A stretch of DNA of 64,000 nucleotides from Acanthosepion pharaonis (GCA_903632075.3 CAHIKZ030005641.1:424501-488500); one strand, 5' to 3'. Numbered from the stretch's first letter, positions 33,640 to 43,110 are shown. Notes: generated from the sequence alone by a model not told the origin. Numbers and translations: made by a program.

Positions 33640-33740
33640 AAAAAACACGAATAGAAGATACACAGTGAGGATTGAACTCAGTATTCATTAATAACCGACA
33701 AATGTTTGTCTATAGCCTCATGATTATACATAAAATAAAA
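33640..33740 (-). mobile_element. tRNA-derived SINE head fragment
   Basis: The plus strand reads CACAGTGAGGATTGAACTCA, then GACAAATGTTTGTCTATAGC. In reverse complement this is a degraded A-box and a GAGTTCAATCCTCACTG B-box like those of the dimer at 8972-9224. Confidence 0.6.
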
Positions 33741-33824
33741 TAGATGGCCAATCTGTATGTATAGATTTAGACATCATCACCAGACCGACGAAAAAGTGCT
33801 CTAAAATTTAAATTCAGCGTTGTA

Positions 33825-34090
33825 AAGTGTTGTAGAGTAGTTTTCACAATGGAGGCTTGTATTTCGCTAAGTCGGTCCTAAAAGGGTCCGACGTACAAAA
33901 CGTTAGGAACTTGAAATAATAGTTAATGACGCAGCAATCTAGTTGTGATGGTTGATACTTCAATGTCCGACATCGACTGACTCACCCAACTCCACTAAGC
34001 TCAACTGGCCACTGCTACTATTACTACTACTACTTATTATGTGTGGGAGAGTCTATTAGCCATAGAATAGTTACGTCCCGGTATAACATA
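33825..34090 (+). repeat. Dispersed repeat D2, copy 2
   Basis: Second copy of the roughly 260-base element at 9703-9960, collinear throughout, with AAAAGGGTCCGACGTACAAA, TAATAGTTAATGACGCAGC and TGTGGGAGAGTCTATTAG. Identity is high by eye. Confidence 0.8.
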
Positions 34091-34168
34091 AACACATTTT
34101 CAAAAATTGATCTGTTTGTACTAATAAAAAAATATAATAAAAAATTAGACCAATAGACTTTGTGGGAC

Positions 34169-34170
<2 letters not shown>

Positions 34171-34226
<56 letters not shown>
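34171..34226. repeat. (AT)n microsatellite
   Basis: Uninterrupted AT tract of about 55 bases. The poly-IY frames on the minus strand are artefacts. Confidence 0.96.
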
Positions 34227-34229
<3 letters not shown>

Positions 34230-34439
34230 TGCTTTGGTTGTTTTGTAGAATTTACGACATATCAAATCATTTTGTACAATTTAGTGTCAATATCTGTTTT
34301 TATTTCCTTTTTTTATTATATTAGGTTGAGTCATAAGTAATTTCCGCTTCTGGAAACCATTTGTAATGAGACTGTATCGTGCTAACAACTAATGATACGC
34401 AACAGTTAAGAATAAATTTGGAATACACTAAAATACCTT

Positions 34440-34760
34440 AGTTACTTCGACGTAATGTCATCGTGCAGTGCAAGAGAAGGAACTGTTAACGTAGAATTTA
34501 CGGTTAGAACTAACCATTTCGATGGTAAAATGATGAGACCTTGCCGCCAAACTAGCAGTGCGTTTATATTCATAAAGTCTAGTTATAAAAGGGAAAAGAT
34601 TCTTAGAATAATTACTATGAAAATATTTACAGAAAAGACACAGTAAATCTATTTTACGGCGGAGAAAGATAGACTGCAGCCCAGATGCAAAGTCAGGTGC
34701 AATAACTTTGGAGAAGCAATGATGGATGATGTTTAGTAAAAAAAACTGTTTCAATTAATG
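34440..34760 (-). mobile_element. Jockey/CR1-like LINE fragment, minus strand
   Basis: The minus-strand frame of 98 codons reads VIAPDFASGLQSIFLRRKID, then LFCKYFHSNYS, LYEYKRTASLAARSHHFTIE and MVSSNRKFYVNSSFSCTAR. These are the conserved C-terminal blocks of the family (DPxLxSxLQSLSHRR, YFHG, SHHFTVEM). It is one of the better-preserved fragments, yet only part of the ORF. Confidence 0.85.
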
Positions 34761-34938
34761 TTAAAGCAGAAACGGTAGAAAGTGAGAATATTAATTGTTA
34801 ACAGAATTATAAAGATTATCGAATATTAAAAAGCAAAACATCAGTAATTGTGAAGCAAAAGAATATTCAATACATTCAAAATTGCCTTTAGAATAACTCA
34901 ACAAATTTCATTCACGATAGCCTATTTCCAGTAACATA

Positions 34939-35017
34939 TTAGGTCGGTGCAAAAATAATGTCGTTTTTTGACGTTAAGTTGAACGTCAAAAACGACATTA
35001 TTTTTCCACCAACCTAA
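34939..35017. mobile_element. 79-bp mariner-type MITE (MADE1-like)
   Basis: TTAGGTCGGTGCAAAAATAA and TGTCGTTTTTTGACGTTAA are mirrored by AACGTCAAAAACGACATTAT and TTTTCCACCAACCTAA. The arms pair almost perfectly around a tiny loop. TA flanks it on both sides (34937-34938 and 35018-35019), the mariner target duplication. The terminal motif TTAGGTYGGTGCAAAA and the length resemble the mammalian MADE1 element; that comparison is from memory. Confidence 0.9.
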
Positions 35018-35159
35018 TATCATATCAACATATCATCCACAAAAGTAGCTGGAACAATTGAAATTTGTGCGCAGACCAAAAAAAAAATCTTTCCCTCTGC
35101 TTGGGATAAGATTAAAATTAACTCCTCCAAAATTACCCTCTTATTCGTCTAAAAGAACG

Positions 35160-35870
35160 CTTTTTGCCTTCCATCAGCATGGCTGACGCTAACATCCATC
35201 AGAAAGATTCATTGCGCCTTCACCAATTAAAGTTTTTCGCTGACATGAAATAAGATTATAGTGAATCAATTGCTAGGTTTGCTGATAGGAAACCTGGTTT
35301 ACTGTATGGTGTTAGACAATATTTTTTTCGCCCGAATCTATCTTACATGTCTATAAGTATCCCATTCATTTAGGCTTTGAATATTGCTGCCACATATGGT
35401 CCCGAAATCCTGCTATATATTTAGAGATTCATGATAAAGATTTAAGAAGAAGCAGCAATGATATTGGTCCTGACCTTGCATCCCACATTAAGTCGCTTTT
35501 CTACCATTGTATTGTAACTTCTCTGTGCCTTTTCTATATTTCATGGTAATTGATCTAATGAACTTTCCTCTACGGTACCCAGACATGAATTTAAGCGCAT
35601 TAATAAACTGGCGGTAAGGTCTCATCATTTTGCGGTTGAAATGGTTAGATGTAACCGTAATTTCTGTGCTAATATTTTCTGCTATCGCACTTCTCACTTG
35701 TGGAACTATCTTCTGACGTCTTGCATCCCAACTAAATTTGGCCTTCAATAGTTTAAATGCAACATCAACTTCTGTTTTCTTAATTCCTGTTCTTTTATTT
35801 TTCTCTCGCCTTGATAGTGATTTTTTCGCATATTCTCTCACACTCAGTAGCCGTTTGCCTTTTTGAAAAT
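35160..35870 (+). mobile_element. Jockey/CR1-like LINE 3' region, plus strand
   Basis: Translations give IWCRNPAIYLEIHDKDLRRS, then DIGPDLASHIKSLFYHCIVT with SLCLF, followed by degraded C-terminal codons up to about 35860. The whole is collinear with 27090-27870. Bases 35590-35660 also retain GAATTTAAGCGC and TGGTTAGATGTAACCG, the HEFKR and EMVRCNR codons. Dead copy. Confidence 0.75.
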
Positions 35871-35884
35871 ATTTACTAGTGAAT

Positions 35885-35919
<35 letters not shown>

Positions 35920-36740
35920 GTCTGTCTGAACGTCTATCTTGTTCGGTTGGTTAGCCAAATTTCCCAGCTACATTTAACATTTGAACAGAGTGAATATATT
36001 ATTAATTCAAGAACTTGTGTAGAATGTTTCTGTCCTAATCATAGCTTTTTACTCTACTTAAATTTACTTTCAAAATATTTTTAGTTTTTCACCATACAAT
36101 TATCTCCCTCATTTTAGCCGAGTAAGATATTGTTAACATAAACAGAAAATGCTATTATTAGAAAATTCTTAAGTCAGCCAATCAAGTCAAAAACAGAATA
36201 TTCAGCGGTAATATTCTTCTTTATATATCATGATATCGCAGGAAGCATTTATTAGACAAATAAGTCGTTCCTTTTATTTACAATTATGATTACAAGGGAA
36301 CAGCAAATATTAGTTTACGGCCATATCACATTAAAACATGAAGTTAAGCAACGTCGAACCAACTCAGTAACAAGATGGGAGACGGCTTGGGAATACCAGC
36401 TGCTCTAACCTTATAGGTGCGGGTAGTGTAATGGATAACGGCTCGGAATTGGAGAGTTGAATTCGTCATATTCACTTACGTGCAAATACCCTATGGAAAT
36501 GTTTGAATCCACCTCTTCTCCTTCCAGCTATAGGTTAATTAATAGGACTTGTATCAGTAAATCATTATTATATCCCGCAAATTTCTTACGATCTAAAAAT
36601 ATTTTCTGGCTTTAAATAACCAGCAAAAGGTTGATAAGCCATAAAAAAAAATCAATCGCAGCAAATACTATATCACCAGACATATATTATTGATTTTACT
36701 ATATATTTTAAATTGTTTTACTATTTACTTTTAAATTGTT
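35800..36740 (+). repeat. ~1-kb duplicated segment, copy 1
   Basis: It is collinear with about 42040-43110: ATATTCTCWCACWCWCAGTA, TTTGAACAGAGTGAATATAT, TATTAATTCAAGAACTT, AACAGAAAATGCTAT and then the 5S-headed SINE occur in the same order. It includes a (CTAT)n tract at 35886-35920. Differences are scattered substitutions and indels. Confidence 0.78.
36330..36650 (+). mobile_element. SINE with 5S rRNA-like head and tRNA-like middle
   Basis: The head reads TTACGGCCATATCACATTAA, then AGTTAAGCAACGTCGAACC, GATGGGAGACGGCTTGGGAA and TACCAG. That is 5S rRNA with an internal deletion of roughly positions 25-50. A tRNA-like part (GTGTAATGGATAACGGCTCG, then GAGTTGAATTCGTCATA) follows, and then the body (TATAGGTTAATTAATAGGAC) and a TTTCTGGCTTTAAATAAC tail. 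It lies inside the duplicated segment. Confidence 0.85.
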
Positions 36741-36936
36741 TTCTTTTAGGAATTTATCGTGTATTAGTTTACTGCAGAAATACAGAAATTATTTTAATAC
36801 TGCTTATGTCGACTGGGATATAACGGATAGGATTCATTTAAATATATACGTCAACATTTTCATTTAATCTAATGATTATATCTATTGGGAAACGGTAAAT
36901 TTCCACAGTATTGATATTGAAACAATAACAACGTTT

Positions 36937-37137
36937 CTATTTTCGTGCTGACAACATCTCAGTCGGACAGACGTAATCAACTTTACAATATTTTGTGATA
37001 CGGATCACTGTAAATGCGCTTAATGCTTCCACATCAGACATCTGTTTGGCTTTATAAAATTTTGCAGACAACAAATGAGGATGGACTGAAATAGCAGACA
37101 CCGATGTTTGCAATTGCGACAAAATCTCATTTAGCAA
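36937..37137 (-). other. Unrecognised 66-codon open frame
   Basis: The minus-strand frame starts MLNEILSQLQTSVSAISVHP and continues LLSAKFYKAKQMSDVEALSA and FTVIRITKYC. Its composition is protein-like and free of low-complexity runs, but I do not recognise a family and see no neighbouring exon. Alternatives are a degraded retroelement segment or chance. Confidence 0.3.
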
Positions 37138-37282
37138 GTCCTTTAAAGCACAATACGTTATGCATCAAATATTATAAAGAAAGACGATGCTTAGGGGATT
37201 TTAAGAGACGTTAGCTTTCGCATTTATTCAAGAGGGTTGCCGATGAGGATCGACCTCAAGACTCAAAAACTAGCTAAAAGCG

Positions 37283-37287
<5 letters not shown>

Positions 37288-37358
<71 letters not shown>
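37288..37358. repeat. (AT)n microsatellite
   Basis: Uninterrupted AT tract of about 70 bases, followed by a small hairpin (CCCTCGA...TCGAGGG) at 37379-37422. Confidence 0.95.
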
Positions 37359-37360
<2 letters not shown>

Positions 37361-37586
37361 TAACTAGACTCGTTTCGAAAAACCCTCGAATTTTTGATTT
37401 GCTAATCAAATCAATCTCGAGGGAAAAAGGTTTTAAAAAAAAAAAGAGCTACAAACATGAACTTCTGTCGACAAAAATCGCACAGATGCAGGTCTGAAGC
37501 CCAAAGAAAAAAAAAACCCGATACGAGTAAACAACTAACTAACAAAAGAGCTCAATACAACCGTAGAGCAGACCTAGATACACCTA

Positions 37587-37700
37587 GTGAGCCAGACAAG
37601 CCTACCTAGGTTTCACCTAAACGGATCGTCAGGGGGAAAGTTTGGCTCTTTCCCTGACGATCCGTTTAGGTGAAACCTGGGGTAGGTTTGTCTGGCTCAC
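37587..37700. repeat. 114-bp inverted repeat (hairpin)
   Basis: The left arm GTGAGCCAGACAAGCCTACC, TAGGTTTCACCTAAACGGAT, CGTCAGGG is mirrored by CCCTGACGATCCGTTTAGGT, GAAACCTGGGGTAGGTTTGT, CTGGCTCAC. The arms are about 48 bases with a few mismatches. The 17-base centre can itself pair at its edges (GGAAAG with CTTTCC). It lies directly upstream of a Penelope-like ORF fragment. Confidence 0.92.
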
Positions 37701-37744
37701 TCACAAATAATATCTATCTATCTATCTATCTATGCCAAAACAGT

Positions 37745-38215
37745 ATTAATAAAAACTCTACACTAAAATCAGATGATAATAGAGAAAAATTATGTAACTG
37801 TAGAAACCCAGAAGACTGCCCATTAGAAAATAAATGTTGTAGTAATTCTGTGGTATACCAATGCACTATTTCATCCACAGAGAGCCCTAGCACTAATATG
37901 ATATACATTGGGTCCACGAAGAATAATTTTAAAGATAGATGGAGGCAGCATAAGTGCTCCTTTAATAATATAAACAAAAGAAACCAGACTTCACTATCAA
38001 AATATTTTTGGCACTTGAAGGAAACAAATAAGACACCAAAAGTTAAATGGAAAATTATTGACAAGGCTAGAATATAAAGCTTGGGATGACCCATGCCCTT
38101 TGTGCCTCCATGAAAAATTGCACATTATTAAACTTCTAAATAATAATAATCTATTAAATAATAGACACGAGTTAACGGTTTTTTGTAGGCATCATCAGAT
38201 TTTTGGTTTGAAATA
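37745..38215 (+). mobile_element. Penelope-like element, GIY-YIG endonuclease end
   Basis: The frame reads KLCNCRNPEDCPLENKCCSN, then SVVYQCTI, MIYIGSTKNNFKDRWRQHKC, then LSKYFWHLKE and KVKWKIIDKARI. These are the CNC...CPL cysteine cluster, the VVY and YIG strands and the conserved Arg of the Penelope GIY-YIG endonuclease. After a frameshift at about 38078 it continues WDDPCPLCLHEKLHIIKLLN and RHELTVFCRHH, the usual C-terminus. The RT is absent (5' truncation). A (CTAT)n tract is at 37713-37733. The endonuclease would nick the target DNA, but this copy is frameshifted. Confidence 0.88.
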
Positions 38216-38449
38216 AAAAAATTTATATAACTTGTTTAACAAATAGCCCAATCATCAGATTCATAGTAGAAATTATTAACTACAAAGTTGCATACAACAT
38301 AACACCCTTCATAATCCATAGCCCAAATTAGTAGTTTAAATACCTTACATAAAAGATAACCCTTTATGAAGTCGTCAAAAAACAAACGTTACGAAAGTTT
38401 TTCTTTTTATATGCACAATTCCTTTCATAATAAAATAAAATAAAATAAA

Positions 38450-38832
38450 TAAATAAATCTCCATAGACAAGCCAACTTGACGAAAGCTTAATACATCTTC
38501 GTTTCATTTTTGACACCATCACCTTCCCCCGACTTGACACCTTGAAAGTATCTCTATACCGCTACTTATCATTAACACCCTACACTCGCCTACCCATTTT
38601 AGACAATTCGCCCTAGCTGTTACCATGGCGATTTTGATTTCAATTTTAAAACAAGTAAATTTCAGATATACGCTATTCAACTAAAATTTCGCTTGAAGAT
38701 GGAACGGAGCCCTTTTAATTTCAACTCAATTTAATTTAAAGGATTATATTGAAGTTTTCGGCTCTTGTTTTGAAACATGAGACCTCTTATGTAGCGATTT
38801 GTAATCATATTTTTAAATAAATAATTATATTT
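38450..38832 (+). repeat. Dispersed ~375-bp repeat D4, copy 1
   Basis: It is collinear with 47776-48158: AATAAATCTCCATAGAC, TTGCTCTAGCTGTTGCCAT-like, TTTCGCTTGAAGATGGAAC and TTGAAGTTTTCGGCTCTTGT with TTTGAAACATGAGA. It lies about 240 bases beyond the end of the Penelope ORF, so it may be that element's 3' region; this is inference. Bases 38220-38445 are AT-rich and not shared. Confidence 0.8.
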
Positions 38833-38940
38833 ATGCTCTACTTTTGTATCGAGCACTATTTTAAAAAAATAATAACTAAAATACTAAGGAACTTTGGACT
38901 ATTTACCTAACCAGTTCCTTCCTATTTTCTATATATTTTC

Positions 38941-38978
<38 letters not shown>
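38941..38978. repeat. (AT)n microsatellite
   Basis: The AT tract sits at the 3' end of the SINE-A copy that follows on the minus strand. The plus-strand SINE-A copy at 59460-59812 also ends in (AT)n. Confidence 0.95.
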
Positions 38979-38981
<3 letters not shown>

Positions 38982-39354
38982 GACTCTCCGTCGAATTCGA
39001 CGTATGAGGTCAAGCAGATCAGTTTCAGAAACCGACAGCCCGACAACGACACGAGATTTGATTATAGTGGTGAAGGTTTCGTGCAGGACCATCCACACTT
39101 TTGAAGGGCCGAATACAGAGACCTGGTGCACTAAGTGCCAGAAGGTTCCCAAACGACCCTCTGCAGGTTTTGAATTCAGAGTTGTCCTTCTCTAGACCAG
39201 TTGCCATCAAGGCTATAGAACCCGGTCTGTCCTGCTATTTTACCCATAGTTGGAGAGAAGAAAGATTCATACCTTTCTCAGCACGTAAGTTAATATAATA
39301 GATTCGACTGGAATTCGAACTCGGCTCTGCGATTTCTCAATTCAAGCCGCTATC

Positions 39355-39370
<16 letters not shown>
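38979..39370 (-). mobile_element. SINE-A, near full length, minus strand
   Basis: In reverse complement it starts with a tRNA-like head at 39370-39300 (AATGGATAGCGGCTTGAATT, then GAGTTCGAATTCCAGTCGAA). It continues through the body (AAATAGCAGGACAGACCGGG, TATAGCCTTGATGGCAACTG) and the long tail (GAGGGTCGTTTGGGAACCTT, CACCACTATAATCAAATCTC, GACGGAGAGTCGAC). The tail is collinear with 59560-59812. Short frames over it are artefacts. Confidence 0.85.

Positions 39371-39440
<70 letters not shown>
39355..39440. repeat. (CT)n-(AT)n compound microsatellite
   Basis: CT dinucleotides to about 39391, then AT dinucleotides to 39439. Confidence 0.95.
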
Positions 39441-39443
<3 letters not shown>

Positions 39444-39447
39444 GTTG

Positions 39448-39479
39448 AGTGGCAAGCAATATATATATTGCTTGCCACT
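39448..39479. repeat. Perfect 32-bp palindrome
   Basis: AGTGGCAAGCAATATA is followed directly by its exact reverse complement, adjoining the (AT)n tract. There is no loop. Confidence 0.95.
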
Positions 39480-39779
39480 AGTATTCGAGGATACCCGTCT
39501 ACTAGGGTGGCTAGCTAATCCCTATTGCAAACGCTTTCTCAGACGCATTTGTGTTTATTCAGCACCCACAGAGCTCATCTGTGGTTTATACTGTAACTAT
39601 GCTAAACAGACCTTAGTTAAAGTTTCTCTTCAGCGTGTTATTTAGCGTGATCAATAATTTGAACAAGACCAGCACGCTCAAGCCCTCGGCCAGGATGACT
39701 TGTGAATTTCTGCTAGCATAACTATCGACGCCTACCTCCAAGTGTTCCGTCTACCCAATTTCACTCACAAGGCTTGTGT

Positions 39780-39894
39780 CAACCGTGGTATAGTTTTCCG
39801 ACACTTTCCAAGGATGCCGCACACTGAGATAGATTCCTCCAATCCGATAAAATCAGGAAATCACCTTCCTGACAAATCGACCATGGTGAGATTC

Positions 39895-39896
<2 letters not shown>
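39780..39896 (-). mobile_element. SINE-B (tRNA-derived) fragment, minus strand
   Basis: In reverse complement it reads TTCGAATCTCACCATGGTCG, AGGAAGGTGATTTCCTGA and CATCCTTGGAAAGTGTCGG, collinear with 46455-46520 on the plus strand. The first part is the B-box. A pure (AT)n tract (39897-39949) abuts it. Bases 39480-39780 hold nothing recognised. Confidence 0.65.
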
Positions 39897-39951
<55 letters not shown>

Positions 39952-40129
39952 GTGTGCAGAATGAATGTAAATACATTTACTAATTTATTGCTATTTTATT
40001 CAAATTTACAGAAGAAAATATTGAAAAACGTTAACTTATGATGTTTACTTTAACGACATATTTTTTAACCTCGTTGCCTTATTTAAAGTTTTATTGGCCA
40101 AAAAGATAAGGACTTAAAAATAAATAGAA

Positions 40130-41130
40130 ACAGGCGCTGTTTACATACAAGCAAAAAACGTAAACCTAGGTCCAGTTTACATTAAAACAAGAAGTAGACA
40201 CACGACTGCTTTACACTAGGGTCAATAGGTAGATTGAGGTCCGCCTTACTCGAGGGGTCAAAAGTTCGACATAAGTCTGCTTTACTCTAGGATGCAAATA
40301 TTAACATAAGCCCCTTTTACACTAGAGTACAACTAGTAGACATAACTTTGCTTTACACTAGAGTAGAAAAAGTAAACACAATCTACATTACATTAGAGTA
40401 AGAAAAGTAGACATAAGTCCGCTTTACACTAGAATACAAAAGATAGACTGCGAGACATATATATAGTAAGATTTTCTTATATCTTCCTTTTTTGGGAGAC
40501 ATAACACTGCTTTACGCTAGATTTAAGATGGGAGATGTAAGTTTGCTTTACACTAGAAAACAAACATGGACATTATTTTGTTTTACTATAGAATACAGAA
40601 GGTGGATATGTTTGTTTTACTCCAGAATAGGTTTGCTCGAAAGTCATATAGATAAATATAAATCGCATCAAACTAGATTAAAAGGCCGACATTAATCCGT
40701 TTTAAGTTAGAATACAAAAGGTACACGTATATCTTCTTTATACTAATGTTCAAAAGTACGCTTTAAAGTAGTATTCACAAGGTAGACATAAATCTGTTTT
40801 ACATTGGACATAACATATTAGAAATAAGCTCGATTTGGACTAAAGTACAAAAGGTAGGCATAAGCCTGTTTTCCATTAGAACAGAAAAGGAAAACGATGT
40901 CCATTTTTACACTAGAGTCAATAAATACCGAACATAGATTAAGTTTACTCTGGAATTAAAAACTATCTACATAGGCTCGGCTTAGACAAGTGGCGAAAAC
41001 ACGACATACCTCTAGTCGACATTTGTGAAAAAAAAAAGTCATATTTCTGGTTAGCGCTAAACGAAGAAAAGGTGGACGTTTCCGTTTTATTCTAGTCAGA
41101 ATGATAGACATGCGTCCAGTTTAGACTACA
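40130..41130 (+). repeat. Very diverged tandem repeat, ~36-45 bp unit
   Basis: Variants of GTAGACATAAGTCCGCTTTA followed by CACTAGAGTACAAAA recur more than 20 times across 1 kb, for example near 40215, 40335, 40410, 40550 and 40785. Spacing drifts and many units are damaged. Frames here (40492-40695) are translated repeat. Confidence 0.82.
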
Positions 41131-41144
41131 GAAAATGTCTAAAC

Positions 41145-41588
41145 ACCGTATATTTCCACGTATAAGATGACCTATAGATAAGACAAAACTCAAAATTCAG
41201 GTAAGTTTTCGTGATTTTATCTGACATCCGTACTAAAAGGCGATCAAAAATTTACTTTAGCCTATGTATTTTAAGCTAGCCGAGGCTGCCAGTAGCAGTT
41301 AGGCCTATTAATGATTTCTCCGAATATAAAATAAAGCTTTTGTAATTACAAATGTTGTTTTGTTGACCTTTTATGATTATCAAATGAAAAAGAATGAAAT
41401 CATATAAAGTATTAACATGAATCTTTATGAAAAAGACAATAACGATTTCATTCTTACGATTTATATGAATGAAAACAAAAGTTGCGTATTATTTAATGAG
41501 AAACAAAGATTGCATGCCATCTTAACACCGCAAAAAATACCGTATTTTAAAACATTAAAATGCCGTCTTATACGCGGAAATATACGGT
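41145..41588. mobile_element. 444-bp MITE with ~28-bp terminal inverted repeats
   Basis: The left end ACCGTATATTTCCACGTATA with AGATGACC is mirrored by the right end GCCGTCTTATACGCGGAAAT with ATACGGT, 24 or so of 28 positions pairing. The interior is AT-rich and non-coding. The target duplication is uncertain; AAC borders both sides. The superfamily is not assigned. Confidence 0.85.
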
Positions 41589-41714
41589 AACTTTATATAT
41601 ATATATATATAAAATGGGTGGTGAAGGATTTTAAAACATATATTGATTGAAAATGTGAAGGAAGTGATTGTCACGAGTCAGTATTTAATGAAGGCATGAC
41701 TGAAATGTGTTATA

Positions 41715-41868
41715 CAGTGTAACCCGGATATAAGAGAGTTGTCGGGACCGGAGAAGAAGTCTCTTATATCCGGGTTTGGTCTATTTTGTTTAGGTAAGTA
41801 TGGGAACACTTTGGGGCCAGAGAAAATCTCTCTTATATCCGGGTTTCTCTTATATCCGGGTTACACTG
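41715..41868. mobile_element. 154-bp pogo-like MITE
   Basis: CAGTGTAACCCGGATATAAG with AGA at the left is mirrored by TCTCTTATATCCGGGTTACA with CTG at the right. TA flanks both sides (41713-41714 and 41869-41870). Sub-repeats of TCTCTTATATCCGGGTTT occur inside. CAGTG termini with a TA target match pogo/Tigger-type elements of the Tc1/mariner superfamily. Confidence 0.9.
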
Positions 41869-42039
41869 TATATAGAATAATTAATTAGATAACCTTACTA
41901 TGAAAAATGCAATGCAAATGAGTGAATAGGTATTGTCAGTAATTTTTATTAGTGTTGCTGATAGAACATGGTTGTCTTATGCAATGGAGATTATACAATT
42001 CTAATATATTCTAAATTGTACTTTTATTGTTCTCTCCCC

Positions 42040-43110
42040 TTAATAGTGATATTTCTCATATATTCTCACACACAGTAGCCACTTGCGCCTTATTGGCTTT
42101 ATTGCCTTGTCTGAGTTGAAATGATTAAATAAAATGCAGTAGTTCGTTAATTTTTAACCAACATTTATCATATTCTGCATAGTTTGTCACTGCATTCATA
42201 AGACCATTTTTCAAAATATTTACCAGTCAGTTCAATTATCTAACTACGTATCTAGCTAGCTGTATGTTTATCTGTCTATCTAGCTATCTATTTTTATGTC
42301 TACCTCTTTATCTTGTTCAATTGGTTAGTCAAATTTTCCCCGCTACATTTAGCATTTGAACAGAGTGAATATATTATTAATTCAAGAACTTTTTTAGAAT
42401 ATTTCTGTCTTAATCATAGCCTTTTATGCTACTTAAATTTACTTTGAAAATATTTTTAGTTTTTTACCATACATTTTCTCCTTCATCTCAGTGTACACCG
42501 GTGAGATTAGGAAAAAAATGTTATTGACACAAACAGAAAATGCTATATTAGAAAATCCATAAGACAGCCAGTCAAATCAAACACAGGATAACTATTGGTA
42601 ATATTATTACCTATATATCGTGGAATAAGTAATTTCTTTTATTTACCATTATGATTACAGATATAGTGACAGTAAATACTAGCTTACGGCAACATCACGA
42701 TGAAACACTTGTTCTCGTACGGTCACCAAGGTTAAGCATGGTTGAACCTAGTCAGTAACTCAATGGGTTACCACTTGGGAATACAGTAGATGATATAATG
42801 GATAACTGCTCGGAATTGGAAATTGGAGAGCAGATTTCCACTCGAATTGTTTTGTTCACTTATCCGCAAATAGGTTTTTGAAAGGGAGATATCCACATCG
42901 TCTCTCCCAGCAATGGGTTAATTTGTTCGATTGTATTAGTAAATCATTATTATCTCCCCCCAAATTTTTATAAACTATAATTATTTTCTGGCTTTAAATA
43001 ACTCCCAAAAGACCGATAAACCATAAAAACCTAATCAAATCCATCGCTAGCAGCAAATACTATAGATATTGCTTTTACTACTGAATATATGTGAACTTAG
43101 TTTCTTATAG
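42040..43110 (+). repeat. ~1-kb duplicated segment, copy 2
   Basis: Direct repeat of 35800-36740, about 6.2 kb downstream, with the same internal order and the same SINE at the same place. The (CTAT)n tract has decayed here to mixed CTAT/CTAG words. It contains an additional 120 bases or so near 42120-42230. Confidence 0.78.
42690..43025 (+). mobile_element. SINE with the most complete 5S rRNA-like head
   Basis: The head reads TTACGGCAACATCACGATGA, then CACTTGTTCTCGTACGGTCA, CCAAGGTTAAGCATGGTTGA, ACCTAGTCAGTAACTCAATG and GGTTACCACTTGGGAATAC. It follows 5S rRNA along about 110 bases, including the internal promoter. A tRNA-like segment (ATAATGGATAACTGCTCGG, then TTCCACTCGAATTG) and the common body and tail follow. 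Many changes relative to 5S rRNA and its fusion to a SINE body argue against a functional 5S gene. Confidence 0.88.

Noticed and set aside
42690..42800. A functional 5S rRNA gene
   Set aside because: The match has many substitutions and small gaps across its whole length, and it is fused to a SINE body that recurs elsewhere, so it is a SINE head.
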